Notes: a model not told the origin generated them from the sequence alone. A stretch of 64,000 nucleotides of DNA from an uncultured Selenomonadaceae bacterium (GCA_905233135.1 CAJOCQ010000001.1:186001-250000), one strand, 5' to 3'; numbered from the stretch's first letter, positions 43,191 through 51,823 are shown. Translations and numbers: made by a program.

Positions 43191-45899
43191 ATGAGCAGTT
43201 GGGAACAGAGCAAACAGGATTTTATTGACAAACTCTCGAACGCCGACAGGACTTTCAGCGAAATTTTTCAAGTCGACAAAGAAGGGCTTGTAGTGCAGGG
43301 CGAAGAACGCGCCGAACTCGAAAAACTGCAAGCCGCAAACAAAGTTGTTTTGAAAAAGTTGCAAAGCCGCGAATTTACAGTTGCGATTGTAGGATTGGAA
43401 AAAGCCGGCAAAAGTACTTTGGGCAATGCTTTAATTAAGGCAATGGTTTTGCCCGAATATTCCGAGCGTTGCACTTACACTACAACCGAAATTCGCAGCG
43501 GCGATACTGACGTTGCAGAAGTTTATTTTTACAGCCGCGAAGAGTTCAATAAAAATTTTAAGCGTATGTTAAACGACGTGAAATACCCCGACACGGCAGA
43601 TTTTTTCACAATGACGCTTGACGCCTTCAAAAATTATTGGCAGGCAGTCGAAACTGACCCCGAACGCCAAAATATTTTTATGGTTCACAACGGCACTACC
43701 GCCGAAGATATTAAAGCTATCCTCGAAGGCAAACAAAAACTTTTGCCGCTTTTGGGACACGCTACAATGACGTTCGGCGCGGAATATTGGACGGGCGGCG
43801 ACGAATTTAACGAATTTAAAACTTATATAACGGGGATGAGCGGCAAAAATCCCGACGGCTCCGTTATTCGGCAACCGCACCCTTACGCCGTTAAAAGTGT
43901 AACCATTCGTTCAACCCAACTTGCAGAAATGAGCCACCTTGTTTTATACGACGTGCCCGGCTTCGATTCTCCCACAGATTTACACAAAAGACAAACTGAA
44001 GAAATGCTTAAATCTGCCGACGCAATTATTTTGGTTACGAATGTTGGCGACAGACCGAATTTGACGGGGACGCAGCTTGATATGTTGCGCAAAGGACAAG
44101 ACGCCGACGGTATTAAACTCAGTGCAAAGGCGTTTGTTTTCGGAAATAAAATTGACCGCGCCGCCGACGCGCAAACTGCCAAAAATAATTTCGCCGCGCT
44201 GAAAAATGAATCTGTCAACAAATATCAAATTGCGCTTGATAATCACGTTATCGGCGGTTCTGCGCGCGCCTTTTTGGAAACGCAGGGATTAATGTCGGGC
44301 AACGTTGCAAGCCGCGTTATTGACGAATGGCAGCTCCCTGACGGCGACGGCGTTGCAGTTCTTCATAAAAAAATGCAGAATTATTACGATAACGCCCGCT
44401 TTGAAGTTATCAAACGCCGCGCAGAATCTACGCTTACAAAAACGCAGGAAGTTTTGAAAAATTTGCTTGAACGCTACGACAGCGGCGAATTAAATTATAC
44501 TGACGTAAGCGCAGAAATTTTAATGGATATTCAGGCGAAATTGCCGCGCTTTATCCAAGAATCTAACAGAATTACAAAAATTCATACGGGCGAAATTATA
44601 AAATCTGCGCCGTTTACCAACGCCCTTAAAGCCGAAATTGAAAATATTTACCCGCTGTCTGACGCCGAATACACGCAGAATTTAATTCAAGATATTGAGT
44701 ACAGCTTGGCGATTGACCCCGACAGCATTTACCCTGCAACAACCATTAACGGCAATGTACGCGATAAGCTCGGCAAAAAATTTGTTGAAAACGTTGTAAC
44801 CTCCGCCGCCAAATTGACTATCGAAAAGCAAAACGATTTAAATATTGCGCTCGTTGAATCTTTCCTTAAAATTATGGGAATGGAAGAAACCACGCCGCAT
44901 AAAGCCGCGCTTGAACAATCTGTCAACAAACTTTTTGAAAATATGCTGATTAAGGACGGCTCGGATTGCAATTTTAATTCTTTGGTTGAAAGATTTGTTA
45001 CAACGCTGATTCAAACTTTAATTTCAACACCATTTGCAGAAGACGAACGCCTCAACAAAGTTAAAGCAACTTTTGCCGAATTGGTTTCTCTCGCCGTTTA
45101 TTACAATATGCCGATGACTGATTTGCAAAATGTCAATCGCGCAGGAGTCAATTTCTTTTCAAAAATTTTGGTACACGAAACACTCGACGCCGCGCCCGAA
45201 GTTTCATCCAAGCCTACAAATCCAAAAACTGCCAAAGACAATGAAAACTTTTTGCGAGGAATTTTTGAAGATAATATTGACGCCGTGCAAATGGATATTA
45301 ATTCTTTGCCCTTTGCAAAATGGGCGAAAATTGTTGCAGACGCCGAAATTAATTTAGTTGACGTGCAAGTTGACGCGCGGATTAAAGGCAAAGACAAACT
45401 CGGCAACAAGTTGGAAAATCTTTTCTACGATGACAGCTGGAAAACTTTTCCCGCCGCAAAACGTGTACAGGCTATTGAAAGTCTCGTCAACGTTTACGCC
45501 CGCCCAATTTCAACTTCGCCCGCCGATACTTCGAGCGTTAATCTTGAAGGCTTGCACGAAATGGCGCGTAAAGTTAAACGTATGCAAAGCAAAGAAGATA
45601 TGGTTGCAACGCTTGACGCCGATATTGAAATTTTGCGCGATATTACGGCAAAGGCGGTTATTAATGCTATTGGGCTTGAACGCGCTTTTATTTCCGTCGT
45701 TACAAAAAATGTTGAGTTAATCCGTGAACATTTACAGGCGGGCGAAGGTGCAAAAGAGTTCCGCGCGTGGATTCGCAATAACGCAACTAATTTAATGCCT
45801 TCGCACTTTGAACACATTATCGAAGAACGCGCTATTAATGAAAACAGAAAAGCTATCGTAAACGCAATTAAAGTTATGCAGAATAAATTAGATTTCTAA
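43191..45899 (+). CDS. Large dynamin-like GTPase
   Basis: 902 aa from ATG 43191 (AAGGAG at 8 bases; ATG 43185 would be too close). Dynamin-family G domain: P-loop GLEKAGKST near 68, threonine switch YTTTE, G3 DVPGFDS near 254, G4 FGNKID near 317. The remaining 550 residues are helical stalk-like sequence without an obvious membrane segment. Bacterial dynamins remodel membranes or act in phage or stress response; usually two occur in tandem, but this one stands alone. Probable control by the inverted repeat upstream. Confidence 0.8.
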   Translation: MSSWEQSKQDFIDKLSNADRTFSEIFQVDKEGLVVQGEERAELEKLQAANKVVLKKLQSREFTVAIVGLEKAGKSTLGNALIKAMVLPEYSERCTYTTTEIRSGDTDVAEVYFYSREEFNKNFKRMLNDVKYPDTADFFTMTLDAFKNYWQAVETDPERQNIFMVHNGTTAEDIKAILEGKQKLLPLLGHATMTFGAEYWTGGDEFNEFKTYITGMSGKNPDGSVIRQPHPYAVKSVTIRSTQLAEMSHLVLYDVPGFDSPTDLHKRQTEEMLKSADAIILVTNVGDRPNLTGTQLDMLRKGQDADGIKLSAKAFVFGNKIDRAADAQTAKNNFAALKNESVNKYQIALDNHVIGGSARAFLETQGLMSGNVASRVIDEWQLPDGDGVAVLHKKMQNYYDNARFEVIKRRAESTLTKTQEVLKNLLERYDSGELNYTDVSAEILMDIQAKLPRFIQESNRITKIHTGEIIKSAPFTNALKAEIENIYPLSDAEYTQNLIQDIEYSLAIDPDSIYPATTINGNVRDKLGKKFVENVVTSAAKLTIEKQNDLNIALVESFLKIMGMEETTPHKAALEQSVNKLFENMLIKDGSDCNFNSLVERFVTTLIQTLISTPFAEDERLNKVKATFAELVSLAVYYNMPMTDLQNVNRAGVNFFSKILVHETLDAAPEVSSKPTNPKTAKDNENFLRGIFEDNIDAVQMDINSLPFAKWAKIVADAEINLVDVQVDARIKGKDKLGNKLENLFYDDSWKTFPAAKRVQAIESLVNVYARPISTSPADTSSVNLEGLHEMARKVKRMQSKEDMVATLDADIEILRDITAKAVINAIGLERAFISVVTKNVELIREHLQAGEGAKEFRAWIRNNATNLMPSHFEHIIEERAINENRKAIVNAIKVMQNKLDF

Positions 45900-45927
45900 A
45901 AAAATTTTCCAATCCCCGGCAGGAAAT

Positions 45928-45936
45928 GGGGGGGGG
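45928..45936 (+). repeat. G9 homopolymer
   Basis: Nine consecutive G between the dynamin stop and its terminator, in an AT-rich gap. Confidence 0.8.
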
Positions 45937-45945
45937 CGTCGAATT

Positions 45946-45980
45946 AACACCTTCAGAAAAAATTTTGGAGGTGTTTTTTT
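45946..45980 (+). terminator. Terminator after the dynamin-like gene
   Basis: Stem AACACCT / AGGTGTT (45946-45952 with 45969-45975) and a T7 run. Confidence 0.8.
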
Positions 45981-46053
45981 ATGGATTAAAAATTTTATCA
46001 AAAGTGCCGTAAATTCTCAGAACTTTGATATTTTAATTTAAGGACTCGTTGAT

Positions 46054-47007
46054 ATGTTAAAGAAAACTCGTGACCAATATTTTAATGAGGCGGCTTTTCC
46101 CGTGATGTTGCAATTTGAACTTACCGGCGCGTGTAATTTGAAATGCAAACAATGTTACAACGATTCAGGCGAAAAAATAACTTCAATGACACCCGAACAT
46201 TGGAAAAATTTTTCAAAAAAAGTTGCGAACGATTTATTCAGCGTAACATTAAGCGGCGGAGAACCGTTACTGTTGGGCGAACAATTATTTTCTTTGATGG
46301 ACATTTTTCAAGCGGGCAAAACGTGGATTAACTTAATTTCTAACGGATTTTTCATAGACAGAGAAAAAGCCAAACGATTGTCAAAATATGATCTCGGTTG
46401 GGTAGAAATATCTATAGATTCTCCCTTCGAAGATTATCATGATTATTTGCGCGGTGTACAGGGAAGTTGGCGAAAAGCAGTTTTGGCGGCGTCGTATCTT
46501 GCAAGCTATAATGTTCCTGTATTTATAGGCACTTGTGTTACTCCAAAAACTTTGCCCGATATTGAGGCAATGGTAAAGTTGGCTCAAGAAATTGGCGTAA
46601 AAGGTTTAACCCTTACAAAAATTTTCATTTCCGGCAGAGCATACAGCAACGCAGAAGAGTTGATACTTTCCGAAGACGATACAGAAAAATTTATAGCTGA
46701 AGCAATGCAACTCAAAAAAAATACAAAAGATATTGTCATTAATTTTACAACTCAAACTATTCAAGACGCAATTAAAGACGATACCGGAATAACAAATTAC
46801 CAAGTGCCGATAATCAGACCGGACGCCAAAATGCGTTTATCCTGTTTTGAACCAATTATAGTTGGAGATGTGCTGAGCGAAGATATTCAAACTCTCTGGC
46901 AAAGATATAAGCAGGTACGCGCAGCAGTTAAAAATTCTCCTGAAAAAATTACCGCTGCAGGCAGAAATTATGTCGATAAGGAAATAAGCTATGTTAAAGT
47001 ACTATGA
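46054..47007 (+). CDS. Radical SAM peptide-modifying enzyme (PqqE/AlbA-like)
   Basis: 317 aa. Radical SAM core with cluster motif CNLKCKQC (residues 27-34), SGGEPLLL near 70 (SAM-binding GGE), LISNGFFI near 95 and EISIDSP near 116. The C-terminus has IIRPDAKMRLSCFEPIIVGDV near 250, the start of a SPASM-like extension, but only a single cysteine there, so full auxiliary clusters look absent. A PqqD-like gene overlaps its end and a small peptide gene follows, the standard layout of a RiPP pathway. Confidence 0.88.
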   Translation: MLKKTRDQYFNEAAFPVMLQFELTGACNLKCKQCYNDSGEKITSMTPEHWKNFSKKVANDLFSVTLSGGEPLLLGEQLFSLMDIFQAGKTWINLISNGFFIDREKAKRLSKYDLGWVEISIDSPFEDYHDYLRGVQGSWRKAVLAASYLASYNVPVFIGTCVTPKTLPDIEAMVKLAQEIGVKGLTLTKIFISGRAYSNAEELILSEDDTEKFIAEAMQLKKNTKDIVINFTTQTIQDAIKDDTGITNYQVPIIRPDAKMRLSCFEPIIVGDVLSEDIQTLWQRYKQVRAAVKNSPEKITAAGRNYVDKEISYVKVL

Positions 47008-47287
47008 ACTTATTAAAGAATCAAAGCCTAAAAACAAGGCGAAAAAAATAAAGTTTGACCAATCCCAACATATTTATTTTGCCTCTTGTCATAATTATGC
47101 GGGAGTGGAAATTTTGGGCGAAGCCTCCGGCTTACTTTTGACGTTGTCCGACGGCGAAAAAACTTTGGCTGATATTGCAAAGCAGTTATCTTTAAAATTT
47201 AATGTTGCCGAGTCTGATATTGCAGAGATGATTGTTATAGAAGTGCGAAATTTACAGCGAAAACATCTTCTTTTCTTAGAAATTTAA
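46991..47287 (+). CDS. PqqD-like RiPP recognition protein
   Basis: 98 aa. Winged-helix PqqD fold pattern: LLLTLSDGEKTLADIAKQLSLKFN near residue 48, then VIEVRNLQRKHLLFLE. In RiPP systems PqqD domains bind the precursor leader and present it to the radical SAM enzyme. It overlaps the enzyme gene by 17 bases, so both are made together. Confidence 0.82.
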   Translation: MLKYYELIKESKPKNKAKKIKFDQSQHIYFASCHNYAGVEILGEASGLLLTLSDGEKTLADIAKQLSLKFNVAESDIAEMIVIEVRNLQRKHLLFLEI

Positions 47288-47360
47288 AAAGGATATAGCC
47301 AAAAATCCCGAGCTAAAAAAATTTTTTAATGTTGAATGCCCTGATAAGGAGAGTTAAAAA

Positions 47361-47519
47361 ATGGAAAATAAAAAAGTTGACACCAACAATATTTTTGAAT
47401 CGGTTGTTTTAGAATCTGCCGATAAAGCTGAAGCTAATGCCGTTTTAATTGTTAATTTAGTTATTGCGGTTAGACCCGTTACTGACAGCGATTTAAAATG
47501 CGCGGGGCTTAACCAATAA
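47361..47519 (+). CDS. Candidate RiPP precursor peptide
   Basis: 52-codon gene with AAGGAGAG 7-8 bases before ATG 47361. Product opens MENKKVDTNNIFESVVLES, continues with AEANAVLIVNLVIAVRPV and ends TDSDLKCAGLNQ, with a single Cys six residues from the end. Size, position directly after radical SAM and PqqD genes, and a terminator behind it support a precursor. Leader and core cannot be split with certainty; an acidic/amide leader up to about 25 and a hydrophobic core are plausible. No family recognised. Confidence 0.6.
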   Translation: MENKKVDTNNIFESVVLESADKAEANAVLIVNLVIAVRPVTDSDLKCAGLNQ

Positions 47520-47577
47520 AGTTTCCTGATTAGAATTGCAACATTAAAAGTTATATAGAACATTGTACAAAAAAATT

Positions 47578-47605
47578 AAGCCGCCAATCTCTGACGGCTT
47601 TTTTT
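47578..47605 (+). terminator. Terminator of the radical SAM cassette
   Basis: Stem AAGCCG / CGGCTT (47578-47583 with 47595-47600) and a T7 run, closing the three-gene unit. Confidence 0.75.
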
Positions 47606-47620
47606 AGTGCCAAAAAATTT

Positions 47621-48541
47621 TCAGTGCCCTTTAGTTTTAAATCTGCCGCCGACAATGTCATAAACAGAATTTATTGTAACAAAGGCGTTTTCGTCCATTG
47701 ACAAAACAATTTCTTTAACCTTCGTAACTTCGAGGCGGTTTACCACGCAATATAAAATTTCTTTCGGCAGTTTTGTATAGCCGCCTTGCCCGTGCAAAAT
47801 CGTAACACCGCGCCCTAATTGCCTGTTCAATTCGTCCGTAACTTCGATTGGATCTTTTGTAACAATCATAACCGCGTACGTTTCATCAAATCCCTTTGTA
47901 ACAACGTCAATCATTTTCGCAATTACAAAATATGCAACAAGCGAATACATTGCTTTATCCCAACCGAATAAAAGTCCCGCGCCGCTCAAAATAAAAAGAT
48001 TTATAAACATAACAACTTCGCCGACTGAAAAGGGCGAATGTTTATCGGCGATAATTGCAACAATTTCTGTACCGTCCAAAGAGCCGCCCGCGCGCATAAT
48101 TATTCCAACGCCGATACCGTCAACAATCCCGCCGAAAATTGCCGCCAAAAACGGGTCATTGGTAACTTTCGGAAAAGTTGCCGCGTATTCGGAGCAAAGG
48201 CTCAACATTATTACCGCAATAACCGTCGAAATTGCGAAATTTTTTCCAATGTGTTTATAGCCGATATACAAAAACGGAAGGTTCAGCACCACCAAAAAAA
48301 CGCCGAAAGGTACGCCGTCAACCATAAAATGTCCCATAATCGACAAGCCGACAACGCCGCCGTCAATAACTTGATTCGGTATCAGAAAAAGTTCCAGCCC
48401 CATCGACGCAATAGCCGCGCCAATAAAAAGCTGTAACCATTGTAAAATATAATTTCTTAATTTGCGCCCGCGTTTCATTATAATTGCGTTTTTGTTAATT
48501 TCCTCAACTTTTGAATTTCCAATTTGCTGTTCCGTTTCCAA
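47621..48541 (-). CDS. YitT-family membrane protein (DUF161/DUF2179)
   Basis: 306 aa. Five to six membrane segments in residues 30-215 (LFIGAAIASMGLELFLIPNQVIDGG, GVGIIMRAGGSLDGTEIVA) followed by the soluble DUF2179 domain with RGVTILHGQGGYTKLPKEIL near 243. Family of unknown function common in Firmicutes. TTG 48541 has GGAGGG upstream. A tiny hydrophobic frame precedes it. Confidence 0.9.
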   Translation of the reverse strand: METEQQIGNSKVEEINKNAIIMKRGRKLRNYILQWLQLFIGAAIASMGLELFLIPNQVIDGGVVGLSIMGHFMVDGVPFGVFLVVLNLPFLYIGYKHIGKNFAISTVIAVIMLSLCSEYAATFPKVTNDPFLAAIFGGIVDGIGVGIIMRAGGSLDGTEIVAIIADKHSPFSVGEVVMFINLFILSGAGLLFGWDKAMYSLVAYFVIAKMIDVVTKGFDETYAVMIVTKDPIEVTDELNRQLGRGVTILHGQGGYTKLPKEILYCVVNRLEVTKVKEIVLSMDENAFVTINSVYDIVGGRFKTKGH

Positions 48542-48562
48542 AAAAATCCCTCCAAAATTTTA

Positions 48563-48649
48563 TCAAAGAAAAATTTCAATCCCAAGCAAAATCACTGCAA
48601 TTTCAATCAGAATTTGCAACACGTTAAAAAAAATTTTTTTCCACTTCAA
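48563..48649 (-). CDS. Candidate 28-residue membrane peptide upstream of yitT-like gene
   Basis: TTG 48649 with TAGGGA 9 bases upstream gives KWKKIFFNVLQILIEIAVIL plus a few residues: basic end then one hydrophobic helix, the look of a small membrane protein or toxin-like peptide. The stop is 21 bases before the YitT start. Short and AT-rich, so it could be chance. Confidence 0.3.
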   Translation of the reverse strand: MKWKKIFFNVLQILIEIAVILLGIEIFL

Positions 48650-48708
48650 GAAAATCATTCCCTAAAAATTTTTTTTTATTATAAATGACGTTGCAACGAA
48701 TTTCAATG

Positions 48709-48737
48709 TTGACGCACATAAAAATTTCAGTTAAAAT
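48709..48737 (+). promoter_or_regulatory. Promoter of the second dacF gene
   Basis: TTGACG (48709-48714), 17 bases, TAAAAT (48732-48737), 24 bases before the start codon. Confidence 0.7.
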
Positions 48738-48761
48738 TCATTCAAAAAGGAGTGACAGGCG

Positions 48762-49931
48762 ATGTACAGGATTTTTACAGCAATTATTTTTTCACTATTA
48801 TTAATTTTAACTGCGCCGACAAACGCCGCTCAAAAGAATTTAAATTTAACGGCGGATTCGGTAATTTTGGTTGAAGCGACAACGGGGCGCGTGGTTTACG
48901 AAAAAAACGCGGACGAAGTTCGCCCGCCCGCAAGTATGACAAAAATGATGACTTGCATTTTGGGGCTTGAAAATCTTTTTCCCGAAGAAAAAATTAAAAT
49001 TTCGCAGAACGCCGCAAATACCGAAGATTCATTTTTATATTTGCAAGAAAATGAGGCGTTGACGGCGCACGACCTTTTGCGCGGCGTTATGCTCGTTTCA
49101 GATAACGGCGGCGCGGTTGCAGTTGCTGAAGCGGTTTCAGGCAACGTTGCAACTTTCGCAAAACTTATGAACAAAAAGGCTAAAGAAATTGGTTGCAAGC
49201 ATACCAATTTTGAAAATCCCAACGGCTTGCCGAATGATTCTCACTTTTCGACGGCGCGTGATATGGCGAAAATTGCTATGTATTGTTTACAGAATTTTGA
49301 TTTTCGGGATATTGTCGGCACGCAGCGCGAAACGATTCATTTTATTGAACCTGTAAAAAGTGACGTAAAAATTGAAAACACCAACAAACTTTTGGGCACG
49401 TACAAAGGCGCGACGGGCTTAAAAACAGGCTGGACCATTGCGGCGGGCGGTTGTTTGGCGGCGTCAGCGAAGCGCGGCGATGTTGAATTAATTGCAATAG
49501 TTATGCACGCGCCCGACGCTGAAACTCGTTTTAGCGACGCGGCAACTTTGCTCGATTACGGCTTTGAAAAAGTAACTTCGGTTTACGGCGTGGACAAAAA
49601 GCAAGCCGATAAAAAAATTTTTGTGCGACACGGCAAAAAAGGTTCTGTTGAAGTCGAAATGAAAGACGATTTAAACTACGCGCTCTTCAAAGACGAATAC
49701 AAACAAAATTTGACGGTTGATTATGATTTACCAAAAGTAATTGACGGCGGCTTTAAAGCGGGCGATGTTGTCGGCAAGGCGGATTTAAAATACAACGGCA
49801 AAGTTGTTGCAACTGTACCGTTCGTGGCAAAGGAAGATGTTGAAGAAGGTTTCAGTTTTTCTTCGGCGATTGTAGGACTTTCTGAACCGTTTATGTCGGT
49901 GGCTGAAGATTTTTTACTATTCTTGGCTTGA
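48762..49931 (+). CDS. D-alanyl-D-alanine carboxypeptidase (DacF/PBP5 family), copy 2
   Basis: 389 aa, paralogue of the 23101-24312 gene. Signal peptide up to about residue 23 (ILTAPTNAAQ); SxxK in PPASMTKMM near 57, SxN in VSDNGGAVA near 113, KTG in GLKTGWT near 220; beta-rich C-terminal domain and a hydrophobic tail for membrane attachment. Two copies may serve growth versus sporulation-like or stress conditions, but that is a guess. Own promoter and terminator. Confidence 0.92.
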   Translation: MYRIFTAIIFSLLLILTAPTNAAQKNLNLTADSVILVEATTGRVVYEKNADEVRPPASMTKMMTCILGLENLFPEEKIKISQNAANTEDSFLYLQENEALTAHDLLRGVMLVSDNGGAVAVAEAVSGNVATFAKLMNKKAKEIGCKHTNFENPNGLPNDSHFSTARDMAKIAMYCLQNFDFRDIVGTQRETIHFIEPVKSDVKIENTNKLLGTYKGATGLKTGWTIAAGGCLAASAKRGDVELIAIVMHAPDAETRFSDAATLLDYGFEKVTSVYGVDKKQADKKIFVRHGKKGSVEVEMKDDLNYALFKDEYKQNLTVDYDLPKVIDGGFKAGDVVGKADLKYNGKVVATVPFVAKEDVEEGFSFSSAIVGLSEPFMSVAEDFLLFLA

Positions 49932-49962
49932 TTGACGAGCCGCAATTTGAAATAAAAAAATT

Positions 49963-49990
49963 TCCTGCGCAGTAACAACGCAGGATTTTT
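49963..49990 (+). terminator. Terminator after the second dacF
   Basis: Stem TCCTGCG / CGCAGGA (49963-49969 with 49979-49985) followed by T5ATT. Confidence 0.85.
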
Positions 49991-50036
49991 TATTTTTGGC
50001 GGCGTAATTTATCAAAAATTTTTAGGAGAGATTAAA

Positions 50037-50690
50037 ATGAAACTTATTGCAATTAACGGCAGCCCGCGCAAAAATTGGAATACCGCGCAACTTTTGCAAA
50101 GTGCAATGCAAGGCGCGCAGGACGCGGGCGCAGAAACTGAAATTGTTCATTTGTACGCGCTGAATTTTAAAGGCTGTACAAGTTGCTTTTATTGTAAGCT
50201 GAAGAGCAAGGAGCACGGCACCTGCGCGATGAAAGACGATTTAACGCCCGTGCTTGAGAAAGTTAAAAATGCTGACGCCGTAATTTTCGGCACGCCTGTT
50301 TATTTTATGAATTATTCGGCTGGAATGGTCGCCTTCATTGAACGGCTTTTTTTCTCCAATTACATTTACAGCGCGGAAATTCCTACCGTCTTTCCAAAAA
50401 AATTGCCGAGCGCGTTTTTCTATACAATGAATATGACACAGCAACATTACGAACAATTTGGAATGGCGCAAAAGTTCGGGATTTACGAAAACTTTACCAA
50501 AACTTTGTTGCAGGTTGAGCCGAAAATTCTTTATGCTTTTAATACCGTACAATTCAAAGATTATTCAAAGTACGAATCTTCGATTTTCAACCCCGAAGAA
50601 AAATTTGCTTACAAAGAAAAAAATTTTGACGAACTTTTGAAACAAGCTTACAATATCGGCAAAGATTTAATCAACCAAAAAACGCCCTAA
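50037..50690 (+). CDS. Flavodoxin-family NAD(P)H-dependent FMN reductase
   Basis: 217 aa. LIAINGSPRKNWNTAQLLQ at the N-terminus binds FMN phosphate; FKGCTSCFYCKLKSKEHGTC near residue 45 carries four cysteines typical of iron-sulfur flavoprotein-type relatives; VIFGTPVYFMNYSAGMVAFIERL near 83 is the second flavin loop. Probably an electron-transfer flavoprotein of anaerobes. Terminator overlaps its stop. Confidence 0.88.
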   Translation: MKLIAINGSPRKNWNTAQLLQSAMQGAQDAGAETEIVHLYALNFKGCTSCFYCKLKSKEHGTCAMKDDLTPVLEKVKNADAVIFGTPVYFMNYSAGMVAFIERLFFSNYIYSAEIPTVFPKKLPSAFFYTMNMTQQHYEQFGMAQKFGIYENFTKTLLQVEPKILYAFNTVQFKDYSKYESSIFNPEEKFAYKEKNFDELLKQAYNIGKDLINQKTP

Positions 50691-50711
50691 GTTTCGACTT
50701 TAAGGCGTTTT
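50679..50711 (+). terminator. Terminator overlapping the FMN reductase stop
   Basis: Stem AAAACGCC / GGCGTTTT (50679-50686 with 50704-50711); the stop codon lies in the loop side. The T run is short. Confidence 0.6.
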
Positions 50712-50753
50712 CATAAATATTTTAAAGGCGGCTCTGCGGCGATTGTAGGCATT

Positions 50754-51662
50754 TTAAATTAAGTATTTTAAGCAACAAAACCATTTAATTTGGCAGCGTT
50801 TATGTCCGTTGCTGTCATCGTAATTACATTCTACTAATTCCTTTCCATAGTCGGTTACAACGTAGCCGTATTTGAAATCTTTTCTTTGAAGACCGAGTTC
50901 AACTAACCTTTGGTTGACGTATTGCGCAGATTTTCCGACAAGTGCGCCAAGTTGTTTAGGCGTCAACCATATTTCTTCCTCTTTTTCAACGGGCGGAATT
51001 GGCTTTTTCAATTCTTGAAGGTCAATCCCGTAAGCCAGCTCCATTATTGAAACAGCTTTTAACCTTGCCATATCTTGAGGAATAGAAAATTCTTGCTCAA
51101 AAATTTGCATAAGCCCTCCAGCGTCTATGATAGCCTTTTTTGTTGTTTCAATTAACACCTTTGGAGATTTTCTTTTGGTAGTTGATTTTTCTTCGCTCGG
51201 CGCAGTTTCGTTTTTACGAATTGATTCTAAATACTCATCATATTTTTTTTGAATGGCAGGTTTAGTTTCTTCAAAAAATTTTCTATTTATCTCTTTAATA
51301 TCTTCAGCATATTTGACAAGTTCGGCGCACGCTTCCTCAAAAGTGATTTTAAAAAATTCGCCTTTAGTACGAAAAGTATCAAAAGTTTCGTGGCAAGCTT
51401 TTTCAATTTTTGTCGCTACATCGTGATGCACGTACTCAGTATGATAACAATTAACAACTTCCAAGCCGCTACTGCTTGAAATAGTGCGCATTCTGTTTTC
51501 AAAATTTCTTGTCTTGCCAATTTTAACGGTTTGATTGTCCATTTCAAGAGCATAAACGCACGTCATATAAGGATTAAGCAACGTTTCATAATGGATTTCA
51601 GTTAATTTTTGTTGTAATTTAACAACCCAAGCCTTTGTCCTTTCATCTAAATTATTTTCCAT
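50754..51662 (-). CDS. T5orf172/MUG113-type GIY-YIG-like protein, phage-related
   Basis: 302 aa. Residues 35-110 match the GIY-YIG-related T5orf172 domain: CVYALEMDNQTVKIGKTRNFENRMRTI, with Y, KIGKT and R in place. A linker leads to a C-terminal helical segment with WLTPKQLGALVGKSAQYVNQRLVELG near 235, resembling helix-turn-helix modules of phage antirepressor proteins. It is probably a prophage remnant or orphan regulator. AAGGAGG precedes ATG 51662; the leader contains face-to-face promoters. Confidence 0.75.
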   Translation of the reverse strand: MENNLDERTKAWVVKLQQKLTEIHYETLLNPYMTCVYALEMDNQTVKIGKTRNFENRMRTISSSSGLEVVNCYHTEYVHHDVATKIEKACHETFDTFRTKGEFFKITFEEACAELVKYAEDIKEINRKFFEETKPAIQKKYDEYLESIRKNETAPSEEKSTTKRKSPKVLIETTKKAIIDAGGLMQIFEQEFSIPQDMARLKAVSIMELAYGIDLQELKKPIPPVEKEEEIWLTPKQLGALVGKSAQYVNQRLVELGLQRKDFKYGYVVTDYGKELVECNYDDSNGHKRCQIKWFCCLKYLI

Positions 51663-51686
51663 AAAAAAAGCCTCCTTAAAATAAGA

Positions 51687-51715
51687 TTGACAAATTTTAA
51701 CAAGGCGTTTATAAT
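51687..51715 (+). promoter_or_regulatory. Consensus plus-strand promoter in the leader of the phage-like gene
   Basis: TTGACA (51687-51692), 17 bases, TATAAT (51710-51715): the best match to the vegetative consensus in the window, yet no plus-strand gene follows for over 8 kb. Confidence 0.75.
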
Positions 51716-51738
51716 AACAATGAAGTTAGTTATAAACG
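51706..51738. promoter_or_regulatory. Candidate operator between opposing promoters
   Basis: Perfect 9-bp inverted repeat CGTTTATAA / TTATAAACG (51706-51714 with 51730-51738), spaced 15. The left arm covers the plus-strand -10, and the whole lies in the 5' leader of the minus-strand gene. Confidence 0.55.
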
Positions 51739-51769
51739 TCTTCTTTGAGAGTTTTGATTGACTAATGGA

Positions 51770-51798
51770 ATTATATCAAAGCTAGACGATTAAGTCAA
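51770..51798 (-). promoter_or_regulatory. Promoter of the phage-like gene
   Basis: Minus strand TTGACT, 17 bases, TATAAT (-10 at 51770-51775, -35 at 51793-51798). Transcription would run into the opposing promoter at 51687-51715. Confidence 0.7.
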
Positions 51799-51823
51799 TA
51801 ATATTTCGTTATAATAAAACAAA

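Noticed and set aside
45928-45936. G9 tract as a phase-variation switch
   Set aside because: It lies after the dynamin stop codon and before the terminator, not in a promoter or coding region; kept only as a repeat and possible sequencing weak point.
46054-47007. Heme biosynthesis AhbC/AhbD-type role for the radical SAM enzyme
   Set aside because: The C-terminal cysteines expected in those enzymes are missing and the neighbours are a PqqD-like gene and a small peptide rather than tetrapyrrole genes.
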